A stretch of DNA of 64,000 nucleotides from Planctomycetota bacterium (GTDB lineage: Bacteria; Planctomycetota; UBA1135; GCA-002686595), in assembly GCA_016779205.1 (NCBI GenBank), contig JADHOC010000019.1, positions 43,195 through 107,194 of the forward strand, read 5' to 3'. Shown here one piece after another: positions 16,664 to 26,072 of the stretch. The notes under the pieces are model-generated. The model was given only the letters and a program-made list of their open reading frames with translations. It was not told the DNA's origin and did not search any database. The position numbers and the translations under genes were made by a program. Each line of letters opens with the position of its first letter. Position 1 is the stretch's first letter.

Positions 16664-17761
16664 TCAGGGCCGAGCGATCAGTCGCCGCCTTCCCTGATGC
16701 GCCGCCAGGACGCGCAGGGAGGCCGCCACGAGCCGCTCCACCGTGATCGTGGAGCGGTCCACCTCGGCGCGGTAGCTGCAGTAGTCCGGCGAGGTGCTCG
16801 CCACCTTCTCCCCCAGGCCGAAGAGGTCAATCTCCGCCGCGGAGGTCGGCGCGAAGAAGGTGACCATGGGGACCTCCATGGCGAGCCCGAGGTGGAGCGC
16901 CAGGGAGTCGCTGGTGAGCAGGAGGTCGCCGAGGCCCACGATCGCCGCGAACGTGTTGAGGTCATGGTGCGTCCCGGCGTCGACCACGCGGAGGGGCGCG
17001 TCGAGGTCGCCGAGGGCCGACACGATCGCGTCGTTACGCGCGCGCTCGGCGGGCCCCCCGAGGACGAGGAAGGTCACCTCTCGCCCGACCGCGCTGGCCA
17101 GGGCGCCCGCGTAGGCGGCGACGCGGTCCACCGGGAGCTCCTTGCTCCGCCAGCGCCCGCCGGCTCCGGTGTTCAGCCCGCACACGAGGGTGGAGTCGTC
17201 GAGCCCCTTCTCGCTGGCGAACCTCAGCGCCGCGGCGTGGGCCTCGCTGGAGAGGGAGAGCTCGGGCCGGCCGCTCTCGACCTCGAGCATCGAGGCGAAG
17301 ATCTCGGGGTGGGTGCGCAGGTTCTCTCGCTTCCGCCGGTCCGCGGCCTCCTTGCCGTCCTTGCAGAGCAAGCCCATGCCGAACCACGGCTCAACGTCAT
17401 CGGTGTAGGTCGGCTGCCCTTGCCCGTCGAGCGTGGCACCGGAGAGGCGCGCCGTGTCCAGGGAGGCGGCGAGGGCGCAAAGGGGCGCCTCGTCATCGAG
17501 CGAGAGGACCCAGTCCCAACGGGTCCCCGGAAGGTCGGCCCGGGCGGCCTCCATGGAGGCCGCGTCCCCGGGATCACACAGGATCACCCGGTCCACGAGC
17601 CGGTGGCGCTCCACGAGGCTCGCCGCTGCGGGGGCGACCAGCCACGTGAGCTGGAGGTCGGGGAAGCGCCGCTTGAGGCCCGGGAGCACGGAGGTCGTGC
17701 GGAGGACGTCGCCGAGCGATCCCGTTTTGATCATGAGAACCGAGGTCACGCTAGTGCTCAC
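16664..17761 (-). CDS. glycosyltransferase family 9 (heptosyltransferase-like)
   Basis: A 365-residue enzyme that opens with LMIKTGSLGDVLRTTSVLPGL, the typical start of the ADP-heptose:LPS heptosyltransferase family, where the glycine loop and the acidic residue support catalysis. The second Rossmann-like half has GLNTGAGGRWRSKELP and LGLGDLLLTSDSLALHLGLAMEVPMVTFFAPTS (residues from about 260), the donor-binding region. It probably adds a heptose or similar sugar to a lipid- or protein-linked acceptor on the cytoplasmic face. I chose the GTG at 17759-17761 because a GGAGGG site stands seven bases upstream. It follows the AOR-like gene by 84 bases on the same strand; no functional link is evident. 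Confidence 0.88.
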   Translation of the reverse strand: MSTSVTSVLMIKTGSLGDVLRTTSVLPGLKRRFPDLQLTWLVAPAAASLVERHRLVDRVILCDPGDAASMEAARADLPGTRWDWVLSLDDEAPLCALAASLDTARLSGATLDGQGQPTYTDDVEPWFGMGLLCKDGKEAADRRKRENLRTHPEIFASMLEVESGRPELSLSSEAHAAALRFASEKGLDDSTLVCGLNTGAGGRWRSKELPVDRVAAYAGALASAVGREVTFLVLGGPAERARNDAIVSALGDLDAPLRVVDAGTHHDLNTFAAIVGLGDLLLTSDSLALHLGLAMEVPMVTFFAPTSAAEIDLFGLGEKVASTSPDYCSYRAEVDRSTITVERLVAASLRVLAAHQGRRRLIARP

Positions 17762-17845
17762 TTCGCCGCCCTCCCTGCCCCCGCTCAAGCCCGGCCCGGG
17801 TTTCCTGGGGAAGTTCCACAGGGAGATCCGCTCCCCCGCCCGCTC

Positions 17846-19954
17846 TCACCCGCCGGGGATCGCGAGGACCAGCTCGACCACGGCCCCCGGGCGGTGGCGC
17901 CGCCCCTCGAGAGCGCCTCCGCCCGCTGCCCCCGCCGGGGTCTCCACCTCGAGCACCGCCGGCAGCGGCCGACCCGCCGGGTCCAGGAGCCACGGGGCCG
18001 CGGAGGGACACGCCGCGGCCAGCGCCGCCAAGAGCTCCGGTCCAGTCCAGCCCTCAGACGGGACCGGGACCTCGATCCGGACCCCCTCCAGGGAGGAGGC
18101 GGTCTCGGGCCCGCTCCGACGGAGGCCAGGGTGCCCCGCGAGCCGCGACCCGAGCGGGCCCCGGGCGAGCACGGTGAGCGGGCTGCCGCCCGCCGCTGGA
18201 TCCCCGGCGTCCCCCACCGTCGACGGGAGGCCTCCAGGGGCGAGCTCGCCTCCCCGGCGCACGGGAGGCACTGTCCCTCCGAGGTCGGCGTCCCGGGCGG
18301 CGAGGTAGGCCTCCACCGCAGCGGGGTGGCGCGCGGCCAGCTCCACGGGGACCCCCAGCTCCCCCCCCAGCAACTCCCGATGCAGCGCCAGGTGATCGGC
18401 CCCAGCGCGGAGGAACCCTGCCGCCGCAGGCACCCCGTCCGCCGCCTCGAGCCCGAGGGCCTCGGCCAGCTCGGAGAGCCCCATGATCCCATCGGCGAGG
18501 AGGCCCGCCGCCGAGAAGGAGCAGAAGCCCGACACGTCCACCGCCGCCGCGACGCACTCGTGCCAGAAGGCCAGCGTCCCCGCGTCCCGTTCGCGGTCCC
18601 CGGACCACGGCAACGGGGCCACCATCTGCTCGGCCCGCGCCCCGTCGAGGCCGAGAATGCTGAGGCTGCGCAGCGGCTCCGGCCCCCGAACGGCGAGGGC
18701 CTGCCCCACCTCTGCCGCCAGGTCACCCCTTGCGAAGGTCGCGCCGGCGGCAGAGAGCGGTCCGGGATCCATGGCCGCCGCGTGCGCCTCGCTCGCGGGA
18801 TCGAGCAGGCCCGCGAAGAAGGCGTCGGGGCCCACCCCGGGATGACGGCCCATGAGCGCCGCCACCGCTCGCGCGTCGATGCCGAGATCGTTGCACCGTT
18901 CGAGGAGGTCGAGCGGGTCCCCGTGCCCCGCGAATCCCTGCAGCGCGGAGAAGCGGCCGCCCACCTTCGCGCCCCCGCGGTCCACCTCGAAGGTCCAGCC
19001 GCAAGGGGTGGGGCAACCGGCGCAGCCGTGCTTGCGCCTGGCCCCCTCCACCTCGAGGTCCGTGGCCCGACTCGCCGCCAGCTCGAGGGTCCCACCCGCA
19101 GCCCGGGTCAGGAGCCGCGGCGAGCGGACGAGCGCGGCCTCGAGGTCTCCCCCCGGGTCGCCGGCTCCGGGAGCAGCTCCGGTGGTCGATGGAGCCTCCT
19201 CCACGGTGAGCGCCACCACCCCCGCGCTGGCCAGGGCCGCCCCGAGTCCGCCCCGCCCCACCACGCTCGGCGCGGCCCCGGGATCGGCGCCGTCGTAGCT
19301 CGCCAGGTTCGCGAAGGGGAGTCCGGCCTGGGCGCCGGGGCCGGTGGCCACCGTGTGGGCGCTCGCCGATCCACGACGGAGCGCCTGCGCGCGCCCGGCG
19401 GCCCCGAGGCCCAGCAGGTCAGCGGACGCCGCCCCGAGCTCGACCGTGCCGCCGGCGAGAACCCGGACCACCCTCGGCTCCTCGGCTCGTCCGAGGAGCA
19501 CCAGGGAGTCCGCGTGGGCCGCGAGCCCCCGGCCGAAGGGACCGCCCACCTGGGCCTCGGTGATCCCTGGCCGGAGCGGGGCCCGCGCGGACACCGTCGC
19601 CCGCGCCGCGGTCGGGACCCCGCGGCGGACCGCGTCGCCCACCGAGGCGACGAAGCTCGGCGCTGCGATGGCCCCGCCCGACGGGTCCGGCGCCCCGACC
19701 GGGGGAGCGGCGCCTCCGCCAGCGGAGCGGTGCGCCGCGGCGTAGAGGGCCATCGCCAGTGCCGGCCCGGAGCGACCCGCCGAGGCCTGGAGGTCTGGCG
19801 CTGCGGCGAGAGCGGCTCGGACTCCGCCGAGCCAGGCCTCGGCGCCCGCCACCCCCGCTGGGCCGAGATCCACCACGAGCACCCGCCGCCCCGACACCTC
19901 GCCGAGGACCGCGGAGCCCGCCGCGCGCGCTGCCTCTGAGGGGTGCCCATCCAT
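17846..19954 (-). CDS. aldehyde:ferredoxin oxidoreductase-family tungstoenzyme with C-terminal MoaD-like domain
   Basis: A 702-residue AOR-family protein. These enzymes oxidise aldehydes with a bis-pterin tungsten cofactor and pass electrons to a 4Fe-4S cluster. Visible marks: a substrate-domain segment DSLVLLGRAEEPRVVRV; GLPFANLASYDGAD and VGRGGLGAAL of the pterin-binding region; cluster ligands C311, C314 and C318 in HGCAGCPTPCG; CNDLGIDARAV; and the likely fourth ligand C478 in DVSGFCSF. From about residue 622 the chain resembles MoaD/ThiS: GVRIEVPV, then LLDPAGRPLPAVLEV, RPGAVVELVLAIPGG, ending in Gly-Gly. The GSKNLKA motif is weak. No ferredoxin or molybdopterin gene is adjacent. The AOR call is firm; the MoaD-like call is inference from pattern and the terminal di-glycine. 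Confidence 0.85.
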   Translation of the reverse strand: MDGHPSEAARAAGSAVLGEVSGRRVLVVDLGPAGVAGAEAWLGGVRAALAAAPDLQASAGRSGPALAMALYAAAHRSAGGGAAPPVGAPDPSGGAIAAPSFVASVGDAVRRGVPTAARATVSARAPLRPGITEAQVGGPFGRGLAAHADSLVLLGRAEEPRVVRVLAGGTVELGAASADLLGLGAAGRAQALRRGSASAHTVATGPGAQAGLPFANLASYDGADPGAAPSVVGRGGLGAALASAGVVALTVEEAPSTTGAAPGAGDPGGDLEAALVRSPRLLTRAAGGTLELAASRATDLEVEGARRKHGCAGCPTPCGWTFEVDRGGAKVGGRFSALQGFAGHGDPLDLLERCNDLGIDARAVAALMGRHPGVGPDAFFAGLLDPASEAHAAAMDPGPLSAAGATFARGDLAAEVGQALAVRGPEPLRSLSILGLDGARAEQMVAPLPWSGDRERDAGTLAFWHECVAAAVDVSGFCSFSAAGLLADGIMGLSELAEALGLEAADGVPAAAGFLRAGADHLALHRELLGGELGVPVELAARHPAAVEAYLAARDADLGGTVPPVRRGGELAPGGLPSTVGDAGDPAAGGSPLTVLARGPLGSRLAGHPGLRRSGPETASSLEGVRIEVPVPSEGWTGPELLAALAAACPSAAPWLLDPAGRPLPAVLEVETPAGAAGGGALEGRRHRPGAVVELVLAIPGG

Positions 19955-20070
19955 CGCGAGGGAGAGGATACCCGCCTGGAGCCGCTCCCTCGCCGGGGAG
20001 CCACATCGGGGTCCTGAGGTGGGAAAGATCGGCCCGCTGGCCTACCCTCCCCCCTCGCCCCACCGCCCCC

Positions 20071-21060
20071 TTGCTCGAGAACCACACCATCGCGCGGATC
20101 GCCGGGATCCCCATCCGCGCCAACCTGCTCCTCGGCTACCTGCTCGCCTTCTGGGCGATCATGGGGGCGTCCCGTGGCAAGGCCGAGCTGACGTTCACCC
20201 TGATCGCGCTGTCCATGGGGCTCCTGCTGCTCCACGAGCTCGGGCACGCCCTGGCTGCTCGACGCTTCGGGCTGCAGGTGGTCGACATCGTCCTCTGGCC
20301 CCTGGGCGGGATGGCCCGCATCAGCGACTTCCCGGCCGACGCGCGCACGGAGGCCTGGGTCGCCGCGGCAGGGCCCCTGGTGAACCTGTCCCTCGCCGCC
20401 CTCGCCGCACCGCTGGTGCTGCTGACGGGGGGCTCCGGGTCGGCCTTCGAATTCAGCCCGGGCGCAGGGCTCGGGATCAGCCCCGACAGCGGGGGCGTCC
20501 TCTCCCTGTTCGTCGTGATCAACCTCGCCTTCGGCCTCATCAACCTGATCCCCGCCTTTCCCATGGACGGCGGCCGCCTGCTCCGGTCGTTCCTGGCCCG
20601 CGGCGGGCGGGACTGGGTCGCGGCCACGGATCGAGCGACCTCCGTGGGGAGCGTGATCGCCTGGGGGATGATCATCCTCTTCATCGTTCGCGGCGAGTGG
20701 CTCCTCTCGCTGCTCGGCTTCTTCATCCTCTTCTCCGGGGTGAAAGAGCGCTTCGCCGTCCGTCTTCGCCACCAGGCGGAGCAGCTCGGCGGCGGCGCAG
20801 GCCGCTTCGCTGGCTGGGAGAGCCTCCTCCGCCAGCGCGGCGCCGCGTTCCCCGGCATGGGCTTCCCCGGCGCGGGCCCCCAGGCCAGCGACGACCCCGG
20901 GCACGAGGCCCCCGCCCCCGGCTTCTCCGGTAGCGGGGACCGCCCCACGCAGGCTCCCGGCAGCTCGAGCGGCGGCGGCTTCTCCGAGGACGATGTGCGC
21001 CGCCTGGAGTCCTTCCGCGGCCGTCTCCCGCGCAAGCCCGAGGCGGATGACCTGGAGTGA
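20071..21060 (+). CDS. site-2-type intramembrane metalloprotease (M50 family)
   Basis: A 329-residue membrane protein with about five hydrophobic segments. The zinc motif HELGH (residues 55-59) lies in LLLHELGHALAARRFG, and the third ligand region is PAFPMDGGRLLRS (Asp166), as in the NPDG motif of site-2 proteases. The C-terminal 80 residues are a Gly/Pro/Ser-rich linker and a short charged helix. Such proteases cleave membrane-bound regulators or signal-peptide remnants. There is no CBS or PDZ domain. A TTG at 20071 is the only start near the family N-terminus (IAGIPIRANLLLGY); no ATG lies upstream in frame. It is divergent from the AOR gene and followed on the same strand by the M3 peptidase gene. 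Confidence 0.9.
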   Translation: MLENHTIARIAGIPIRANLLLGYLLAFWAIMGASRGKAELTFTLIALSMGLLLLHELGHALAARRFGLQVVDIVLWPLGGMARISDFPADARTEAWVAAAGPLVNLSLAALAAPLVLLTGGSGSAFEFSPGAGLGISPDSGGVLSLFVVINLAFGLINLIPAFPMDGGRLLRSFLARGGRDWVAATDRATSVGSVIAWGMIILFIVRGEWLLSLLGFFILFSGVKERFAVRLRHQAEQLGGGAGRFAGWESLLRQRGAAFPGMGFPGAGPQASDDPGHEAPAPGFSGSGDRPTQAPGSSSGGGFSEDDVRRLESFRGRLPRKPEADDLE

Positions 21061-21129
21061 GTCGATCCGATCGAGCGCCAGGCCCCGGGCGGCCATAGAG
21101 TGGTCAGCCCCTCCAGGAGGAACCCGACC

Positions 21130-23118
21130 ATGACTGCACTCGCATCGCTACTGACCCTCGCCCTCGCCGCCGCTCCGCTCCAGCAGAGCTCCCCCATCGC
21201 CGCCCAGATGGCCGCGGCGGACGCGGCCATCGAAGCCATCCTCGCCGTTCCGGCGGGTGAGCGCACGGTGGCCAACACCCTGGTGGCCCTCGACGACACG
21301 GTGGCGCGCTTCTTCGAGACGGCGCGGATGCCCGGGTTCATGGCGGACGTGTCCCCGGACCCGGCGGAGCGCGAGGCCGGCCGCGAGGCCCAGAACGACC
21401 TCTCCAACTGGTTCAACCGGATGGGCAAGGACGAGCGCATCTTCGCGGCCCTCGAGGAGCTCGCGGCCCTGGCGCCGGAGTTCACCGCCGAGCAGCGCCG
21501 CTTCCTCGACGAGTCCGTCCGCGACTACCGCCGGTCCGGGCTCGACCTGCCGGCGGACCAGCGGGCGCGCCTGGACGAGATCGACGAGGAGCTGAACGAG
21601 CTGGGGTCCGACTTCCGCAGGAACATCGCGGACGATGAGACCGTGGTGCTGTTCGCCGAGGACGAGCTCGCGGGAGTCCCTGAGTCGTTCGTGGCCAGCC
21701 TCCCCCGGTCCGGGGAGCTGTGCATCGTCAACATGAAGGGGCCCAACCTCGGGTACATCCTCGGCTACTGCGAGAACCCGACGACCCGCAAGAAGATGGG
21801 CTGCGCAGCGGGCCTCCGGGGCGGCCAGAGGAACGTGCGCGTCCTCGAGCAGATCATCAAGCTGCGCCACGAGCGCGCCCAGCTCCTGGGCTACCCGAAC
21901 ACGGCGGCGTACGTCGTGGAGACCAAGATGGCCCTCGACCCCGAGACCGTCTTCGAGTTCTACGAGGACCTCCGCCCCCGGCTGCGGGTCAAGGCGGAGC
22001 AGGACTACGCCGAGTATCAGGCGGCCAAGCGCGAGCACACCGGGGACCCCGAGGCCACCCTCGAGGCCAGTGACATCTCCTTCTACTCCAACTGGCTCAA
22101 GCGCGAGAAGTACGCCGTCGACACCGAGGCCCTGCGGGACTACTTCTCCATGGCCGACGTGAAGGCCGGCATGTTCGGGGTCTACCAGGACCTCTTCGAC
22201 ATCACCTTCAAGGAGATCTCCGCCGCCGCCCGCCAGGAGGGCCGCCCGTTCTGGCACGAGGACGTGGAGCTCTACGCGGTCATGGACAACCAGACCGGCG
22301 AGATGCTCGGCGAGTTCTACCTCGACCTCTTCCCCCGCGATGGCAAGTACAGCCACGCGGCGCAGTTCCCGCTCCGCCTGCGGAAGGTGTGGGCCGACGG
22401 CTCGGTGACCTCTCCGATCGTCGCCCTGGTGTGCAACTTCACCAAGCCCATGGACGACCGGCCCTCGCTCCTCTCCCACGGAGAGGTCGAGACGTTCTTC
22501 CACGAGTTCGGCCACTGCCTGCACAGCATCCTGACCCGCGCGACCCTCGCCAGCTTCTCGGGCACCAACGTGGCCCGCGACTTCGTGGAGGCCCCCTCCC
22601 AGATGCTCGAGAACTGGACCTGGCAACCGGCGGTCCTGTCGCGCTTCGCGCGGCACTACGAGACCGGCGAGCCCCTGCCGGCGGCCATCATCGACGGCAT
22701 GATCGCCGCCAAGAACCTGGGCTCCGGTATCAGCACCGAAGGGCAGGTCTACCTTGGGATGATGGACATGCGCTTCCACACCGACGAGGACGGGGTGGTC
22801 GACACCACCGAGGTGTGCGAGCAGACGTACCGGGACGCCAGGCTCTTCTCCCCCGCCGCGAACCTCGTGCGCCAGGCGTCCTTCGGGCACCTCGTGGGCT
22901 ACGAGGCCGGCTACTACGGTTACCTCTGGTCCCTGGTCTACGCCCAGGACATGTGGAGCCGCTTCGAGGAGGCGCCCATGAACCCCGAGGTGGCCCGGGC
23001 CTATCGCCGCGCCGTGCTCGAGCCCGGCGGGACCCGGGACGCCCTGGACATGGTCCGTGACTTCCTCGGCCGGGAGCCGAACTCCGCCGCCTTCCTCAAG
23101 AGCCTGGGTCTCCAGTAG
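21130..23118 (+). CDS. M3 family zinc oligopeptidase, secreted
   Basis: A 662-residue peptidase of the thimet oligopeptidase/PepF class. The zinc site is HEFGHCLH (458-465) followed by EAPSQMLENW, which supplies the third ligand region. The C-terminal third has YYGYLWSLVYAQDMW and GGTRDALDMVRDFLGREP, typical of M3A enzymes. The N-terminus MTALASLLTLALAAAPLQ looks like a signal peptide, so it probably works in the periplasm on short peptides. An AGGAG site nine bases before the ATG supports this start. The gene is 69 bases from the M50 gene and may share its transcript. It ends 28 bases before the convergent beta-propeller-like gene. Confidence 0.93.
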   Translation: MTALASLLTLALAAAPLQQSSPIAAQMAAADAAIEAILAVPAGERTVANTLVALDDTVARFFETARMPGFMADVSPDPAEREAGREAQNDLSNWFNRMGKDERIFAALEELAALAPEFTAEQRRFLDESVRDYRRSGLDLPADQRARLDEIDEELNELGSDFRRNIADDETVVLFAEDELAGVPESFVASLPRSGELCIVNMKGPNLGYILGYCENPTTRKKMGCAAGLRGGQRNVRVLEQIIKLRHERAQLLGYPNTAAYVVETKMALDPETVFEFYEDLRPRLRVKAEQDYAEYQAAKREHTGDPEATLEASDISFYSNWLKREKYAVDTEALRDYFSMADVKAGMFGVYQDLFDITFKEISAAARQEGRPFWHEDVELYAVMDNQTGEMLGEFYLDLFPRDGKYSHAAQFPLRLRKVWADGSVTSPIVALVCNFTKPMDDRPSLLSHGEVETFFHEFGHCLHSILTRATLASFSGTNVARDFVEAPSQMLENWTWQPAVLSRFARHYETGEPLPAAIIDGMIAAKNLGSGISTEGQVYLGMMDMRFHTDEDGVVDTTEVCEQTYRDARLFSPAANLVRQASFGHLVGYEAGYYGYLWSLVYAQDMWSRFEEAPMNPEVARAYRRAVLEPGGTRDALDMVRDFLGREPNSAAFLKSLGLQ

Positions 23119-23146
23119 CGGCTCTGATCAGCGCGGGGCCACCCGC

Positions 23147-24730
23147 TCAGTCGAGCAGGTACGGGCTCACGAGGTTCCGCGTCAGCGCGACGCCGCCCGG
23201 GATCCGGAAGGCCCCCTGGAGGTGCATCTGGGTGCCCCGCAGGGCGGCGTTGCCGGGGAGCGGCAGCGCGAGGTCCATGCGCCCGTTCGCGTCGGGCAGG
23301 GCCACCTGGAACTGGAGACGATCGCGGCGCAGGAGCAGCGGACCGTCGACGCCGGGGAACTGCACGGCCTGCTCGGCTCGCGGCCCGATGAGGAACCAGC
23401 CGATGGTCGCCCCGGGTCGGCGCGCGGCCGCCCGGAGCTCTCCCCCGAGCCGCGGGGTGTCGAGGAGTTGGAGCTGGCGCTCGCCGCTGTCGAAGAGCCG
23501 CACGTCGCCGCGGGCGCTGGAGACCGAGGCGTGCACGTCCTTGGACGCGAGGGCCAGGCGCGTGCCGGTGCTATCCAGGGCGAGAGCCCGCACGCTCCCC
23601 TCGGTGTCGACCCGCAGCACAGGCCCGAAGGCCCCCATCTCGAGCAGGTAGACCTCCGGGTCGGAGCCGTTGCCCCAGGTGGCGAACGCCGCCCGGCGGT
23701 CGTCGCCCGAGAACTGGACGGCGCTCACGAGGTTCTGGGTCGCACCGGGGAGGCCGGGGAGGTCATGGCTCGCCATGGGGAACTGGAAGAGCAGGTCGAA
23801 GATTTCCAGCCTGGCGGAGCGGCCGCTGGTGTAGTCCCACCAGCCGATGGCCGCGAGGGTCCCGTCGCGGGAGAGGTCGAGGCGCGTGGGCAGCTCCGTC
23901 GCGCCGCCAGCGACGGCGCCGGTGGAGACGTAGCCGAAGCCGGGGAACTCGGTCAGCAGCCGCACGGCCGCGAAGTCTCCGTAGGCGACCGTGCCGCCGT
24001 CCATGGAGACGCCGACCGCCTGGGTGGCCAGGGACAGGGGCTGCGCGTGGACGGTGCGGCCGGTCGGGTCCAGCACGAACAGGTTCATGCCCGCCGAGAC
24101 GACGATGCGCTGTCCGTCCGCCGACATGGAGAGGGCGCTGAGCCCCACGGCGGGCAGGTCGGCCCTCGCCCGCAGCGCGCCGGTGGTTCCGTCGAGCAGG
24201 TCCACCCGAACCTCGGCGGTGACGTCGTTGAAGGCGGCGGCGGCCAGGAGGTCGCCCCGGGCGTCCGTCACGAGCTTGGCTGCGCTGTTGATCCTGATCC
24301 CGAGGTCGTGGGTCCAGACCTCATCGACGGGCGCGCCGGCGGCGGCCGAGAGCGGGTCGAACCCGGTCACGAGCGGCGTCCGCCGGAAGAGCGAAGGGGT
24401 GGAGACCTGTCGCAACGCGAAGACCCGGTCCGCGCGGGCTCCCGCGGCGATCTCGGGCGCCCGGAACTGGTCGGGGAGGGGAGGCACCACGCCGCGGACC
24501 GACCCGGCTCCGCTGGAGACCGCGTCCAGGAGGAGCAGCGAGTCCTGGGCCCCACGGACAGAGCACCAGACGAAGGCCTCGTCGCCCGCGAAGGCCACCT
24601 GCTCGGGGCTCCAGTCCGAGCTGGACGGGGCCGTGAGCCAGCGCTGGGAGGCCGTGAAGGGACCCTGGGCACCCGCGGATCCAGGAAGGAGGGCGGCCAG
24701 GAGGAGCGGAGCGAGGTGAAGTCGAGACAT
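23147..24730 (-). CDS. secreted beta-propeller-like protein
   Basis: A 527-residue protein with a signal peptide (LLLAALLPGSAGA). The body consists of repeated beta-strand blocks such as LSALSMSADGQRIVVSAG, RLDLSRDGTLAAIGWWD and VRALALDSTGTRLALAS, the pattern of WD40/YVTN-type propeller blades (six or seven). The last 80 residues form a different beta domain (GWFLIGPRAEQ, LPLPGNAALRGTQMHLQGAF) that resembles C-terminal domains of large secreted proteins of Planctomycetota; I cannot name it. No catalytic motif is seen; a binding or surface role is likely. It is divergent from gcvT across a 223-base region and convergent with the M3 peptidase gene. Confidence 0.8.
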   Translation of the reverse strand: MSRLHLAPLLLAALLPGSAGAQGPFTASQRWLTAPSSSDWSPEQVAFAGDEAFVWCSVRGAQDSLLLLDAVSSGAGSVRGVVPPLPDQFRAPEIAAGARADRVFALRQVSTPSLFRRTPLVTGFDPLSAAAGAPVDEVWTHDLGIRINSAAKLVTDARGDLLAAAAFNDVTAEVRVDLLDGTTGALRARADLPAVGLSALSMSADGQRIVVSAGMNLFVLDPTGRTVHAQPLSLATQAVGVSMDGGTVAYGDFAAVRLLTEFPGFGYVSTGAVAGGATELPTRLDLSRDGTLAAIGWWDYTSGRSARLEIFDLLFQFPMASHDLPGLPGATQNLVSAVQFSGDDRRAAFATWGNGSDPEVYLLEMGAFGPVLRVDTEGSVRALALDSTGTRLALASKDVHASVSSARGDVRLFDSGERQLQLLDTPRLGGELRAAARRPGATIGWFLIGPRAEQAVQFPGVDGPLLLRRDRLQFQVALPDANGRMDLALPLPGNAALRGTQMHLQGAFRIPGGVALTRNLVSPYLLD

Positions 24731-24953
24731 GTGCGGACCTTCGAGAGGGATTGAGACCGCCCCCAGCGGCCTCCAATCGAAAAGTACCCCGCTCAGTGGC
24801 CCCGAGCGGGCGCCCCCGGGCCCCCACCCCCTGGGGGCGTTGCGGAGCAGAGACCCCTGCCCACGGCGTCCCGAATCTCTACACTCTTCAGCCGCCCAAA
24901 CGGGCGGGGGCCCCGCACCGGGACCCGACGACCCCGCGAGGAGCACAGAGACC
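24731..24953. promoter_or_regulatory. divergent upstream region of gcvT and the propeller gene
   Basis: This 223-base gap separates divergent starts and must hold both promoters. I see small GC hairpins (CCCGCTC/GAGCGGG near 24788-24810, CCGCCC/GGGCGG at 24892-24907) but no clear -35/-10 pair. The conserved blocks of a glycine riboswitch, which often precedes gcvT, are not recognisable. Confidence 0.5.
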
Positions 24954-26069
24954 ATGACCGAAGCCGATCTGAAACAAACCGACCTGCACGAGGTCCACGT
25001 ATCGAGCGGCGCCAAGATGGTCCCCTTCGGCGGCTGGAGCATGCCGGTGCAATACGCCTCGATCCTCGACGAGGCCCGACGGGTCCGCGAGCACGTGGGG
25101 CTCTTCGACCTCGGCCACATGGGCCGCCTCGAGGTCAAGGGCCCCGACGCCGCGCGCTTCCTCGACTCCGTGGTCACCAGCTTCGTGGGCAAGATCCCCG
25201 TCGGCGCGATTCGCTACGGGCTGGTGTGCGCCGAGGACGGCGGCCCCCTGGATGACCTGCTGCTCTACAAGTCGAGCGACGAGGACGTCTTCGTCGTGGC
25301 CAACGCGTCCAACTGCGCGACGGTGCTCGCGTGGCTGAACGACCACGTGGGCTCCCACGACGTGACGATCACCGACCGCTCCGATGAGCTGGCCATGCTC
25401 GCCCTCCAGGGGCCCCGGTCCCAGGACGCGCTGCAGCCCCTCGTCGAGGGCAAGGACCTCGGCGAGATCGGCTACTACAAGTTCGCCTTCGCCACGGTGT
25501 GCGGCATCCCGGACGTCCGCATCAGCCGCACGGGGTACACGGGCGAGGACGGCTTCGAGATCTACTTCCCCTGCGCCGAGTCGGTACGGGTGTGGAACGC
25601 CCTGCTCGAGGCCGGCGCCGAGCACGGCCTGGCCCCCATCGGGCTGGGCGCCCGCGACACCCTCCGGCTCGAGGCGGGCATGCCCCTCTACGGCCACGAG
25701 ATCGACCGGGAGCACAACCCCGTCGAGGCCGGGCTCAACTTCGGCATCTCCTTCAAGGAGGAGAAGGGCGACTGGGTCGGGCGCGCAGCGCTCGCCGCCA
25801 TCAAGGAGGCCCCCAGGCGCAAGCTCGTGGGCATCACCACCGAGGGCAAGCGCGTCCCCCGAGAGGGCTACCTGCTCTTCGACGGCGACCGCGAGGTCGG
25901 CCACGTCTGCTCCGGCGCGGTCTCCCCCACCATCAACACGAACATCGGCTCGGCCTATCTCCCCGTGGAGCTCGCCGTCGCCGGTCAGACCATCGATATG
26001 GACATCCGCGGAAAACGCCAGCAGTGCGTGGTCTGCGACCTCCCCTTCTACTCACGCACCCGTAAGTGA
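24954..26069 (+). CDS. gcvT: glycine cleavage system T protein (aminomethyltransferase)
   Basis: A 371-residue enzyme that transfers the methylene unit from aminomethyl-lipoyl-GcvH to tetrahydrofolate and releases ammonia. The family start is clear: LHEVHVSSGAKMVPFGGWSMPVQY, then HVGLFDLGHMGRLEVKG. The folate-binding region has RTGYTGEDGFEIY and LGARDTLRLEAGMPLYGHEID, and the C-terminal barrel has VCSGAVSPTINTNIGSAYLP. Length is normal for GcvT. The ATG at 24954 has GAGGAG upstream. It is first in a tight operon with gcvH (three-base gap) and a lipoyl/octanoyl transferase gene. gcvP is not in the window and must lie elsewhere. Confidence 0.97.
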   Translation: MTEADLKQTDLHEVHVSSGAKMVPFGGWSMPVQYASILDEARRVREHVGLFDLGHMGRLEVKGPDAARFLDSVVTSFVGKIPVGAIRYGLVCAEDGGPLDDLLLYKSSDEDVFVVANASNCATVLAWLNDHVGSHDVTITDRSDELAMLALQGPRSQDALQPLVEGKDLGEIGYYKFAFATVCGIPDVRISRTGYTGEDGFEIYFPCAESVRVWNALLEAGAEHGLAPIGLGARDTLRLEAGMPLYGHEIDREHNPVEAGLNFGISFKEEKGDWVGRAALAAIKEAPRRKLVGITTEGKRVPREGYLLFDGDREVGHVCSGAVSPTINTNIGSAYLPVELAVAGQTIDMDIRGKRQQCVVCDLPFYSRTRK

Positions 26070-26072
26070 CCC

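Noticed and set aside
15446..19939. A 1,497-codon open frame on the plus strand
   Set aside because: It lies antisense to the serine hydrolase, heptosyltransferase and AOR genes, is Arg/Gly/His/Pro-rich and shows no domain; it is a by-product of GC-rich codon use.
24731..24953. Glycine riboswitch upstream of gcvT
   Set aside because: The conserved blocks of the aptamer are not recognisable; only short GC hairpins are present.
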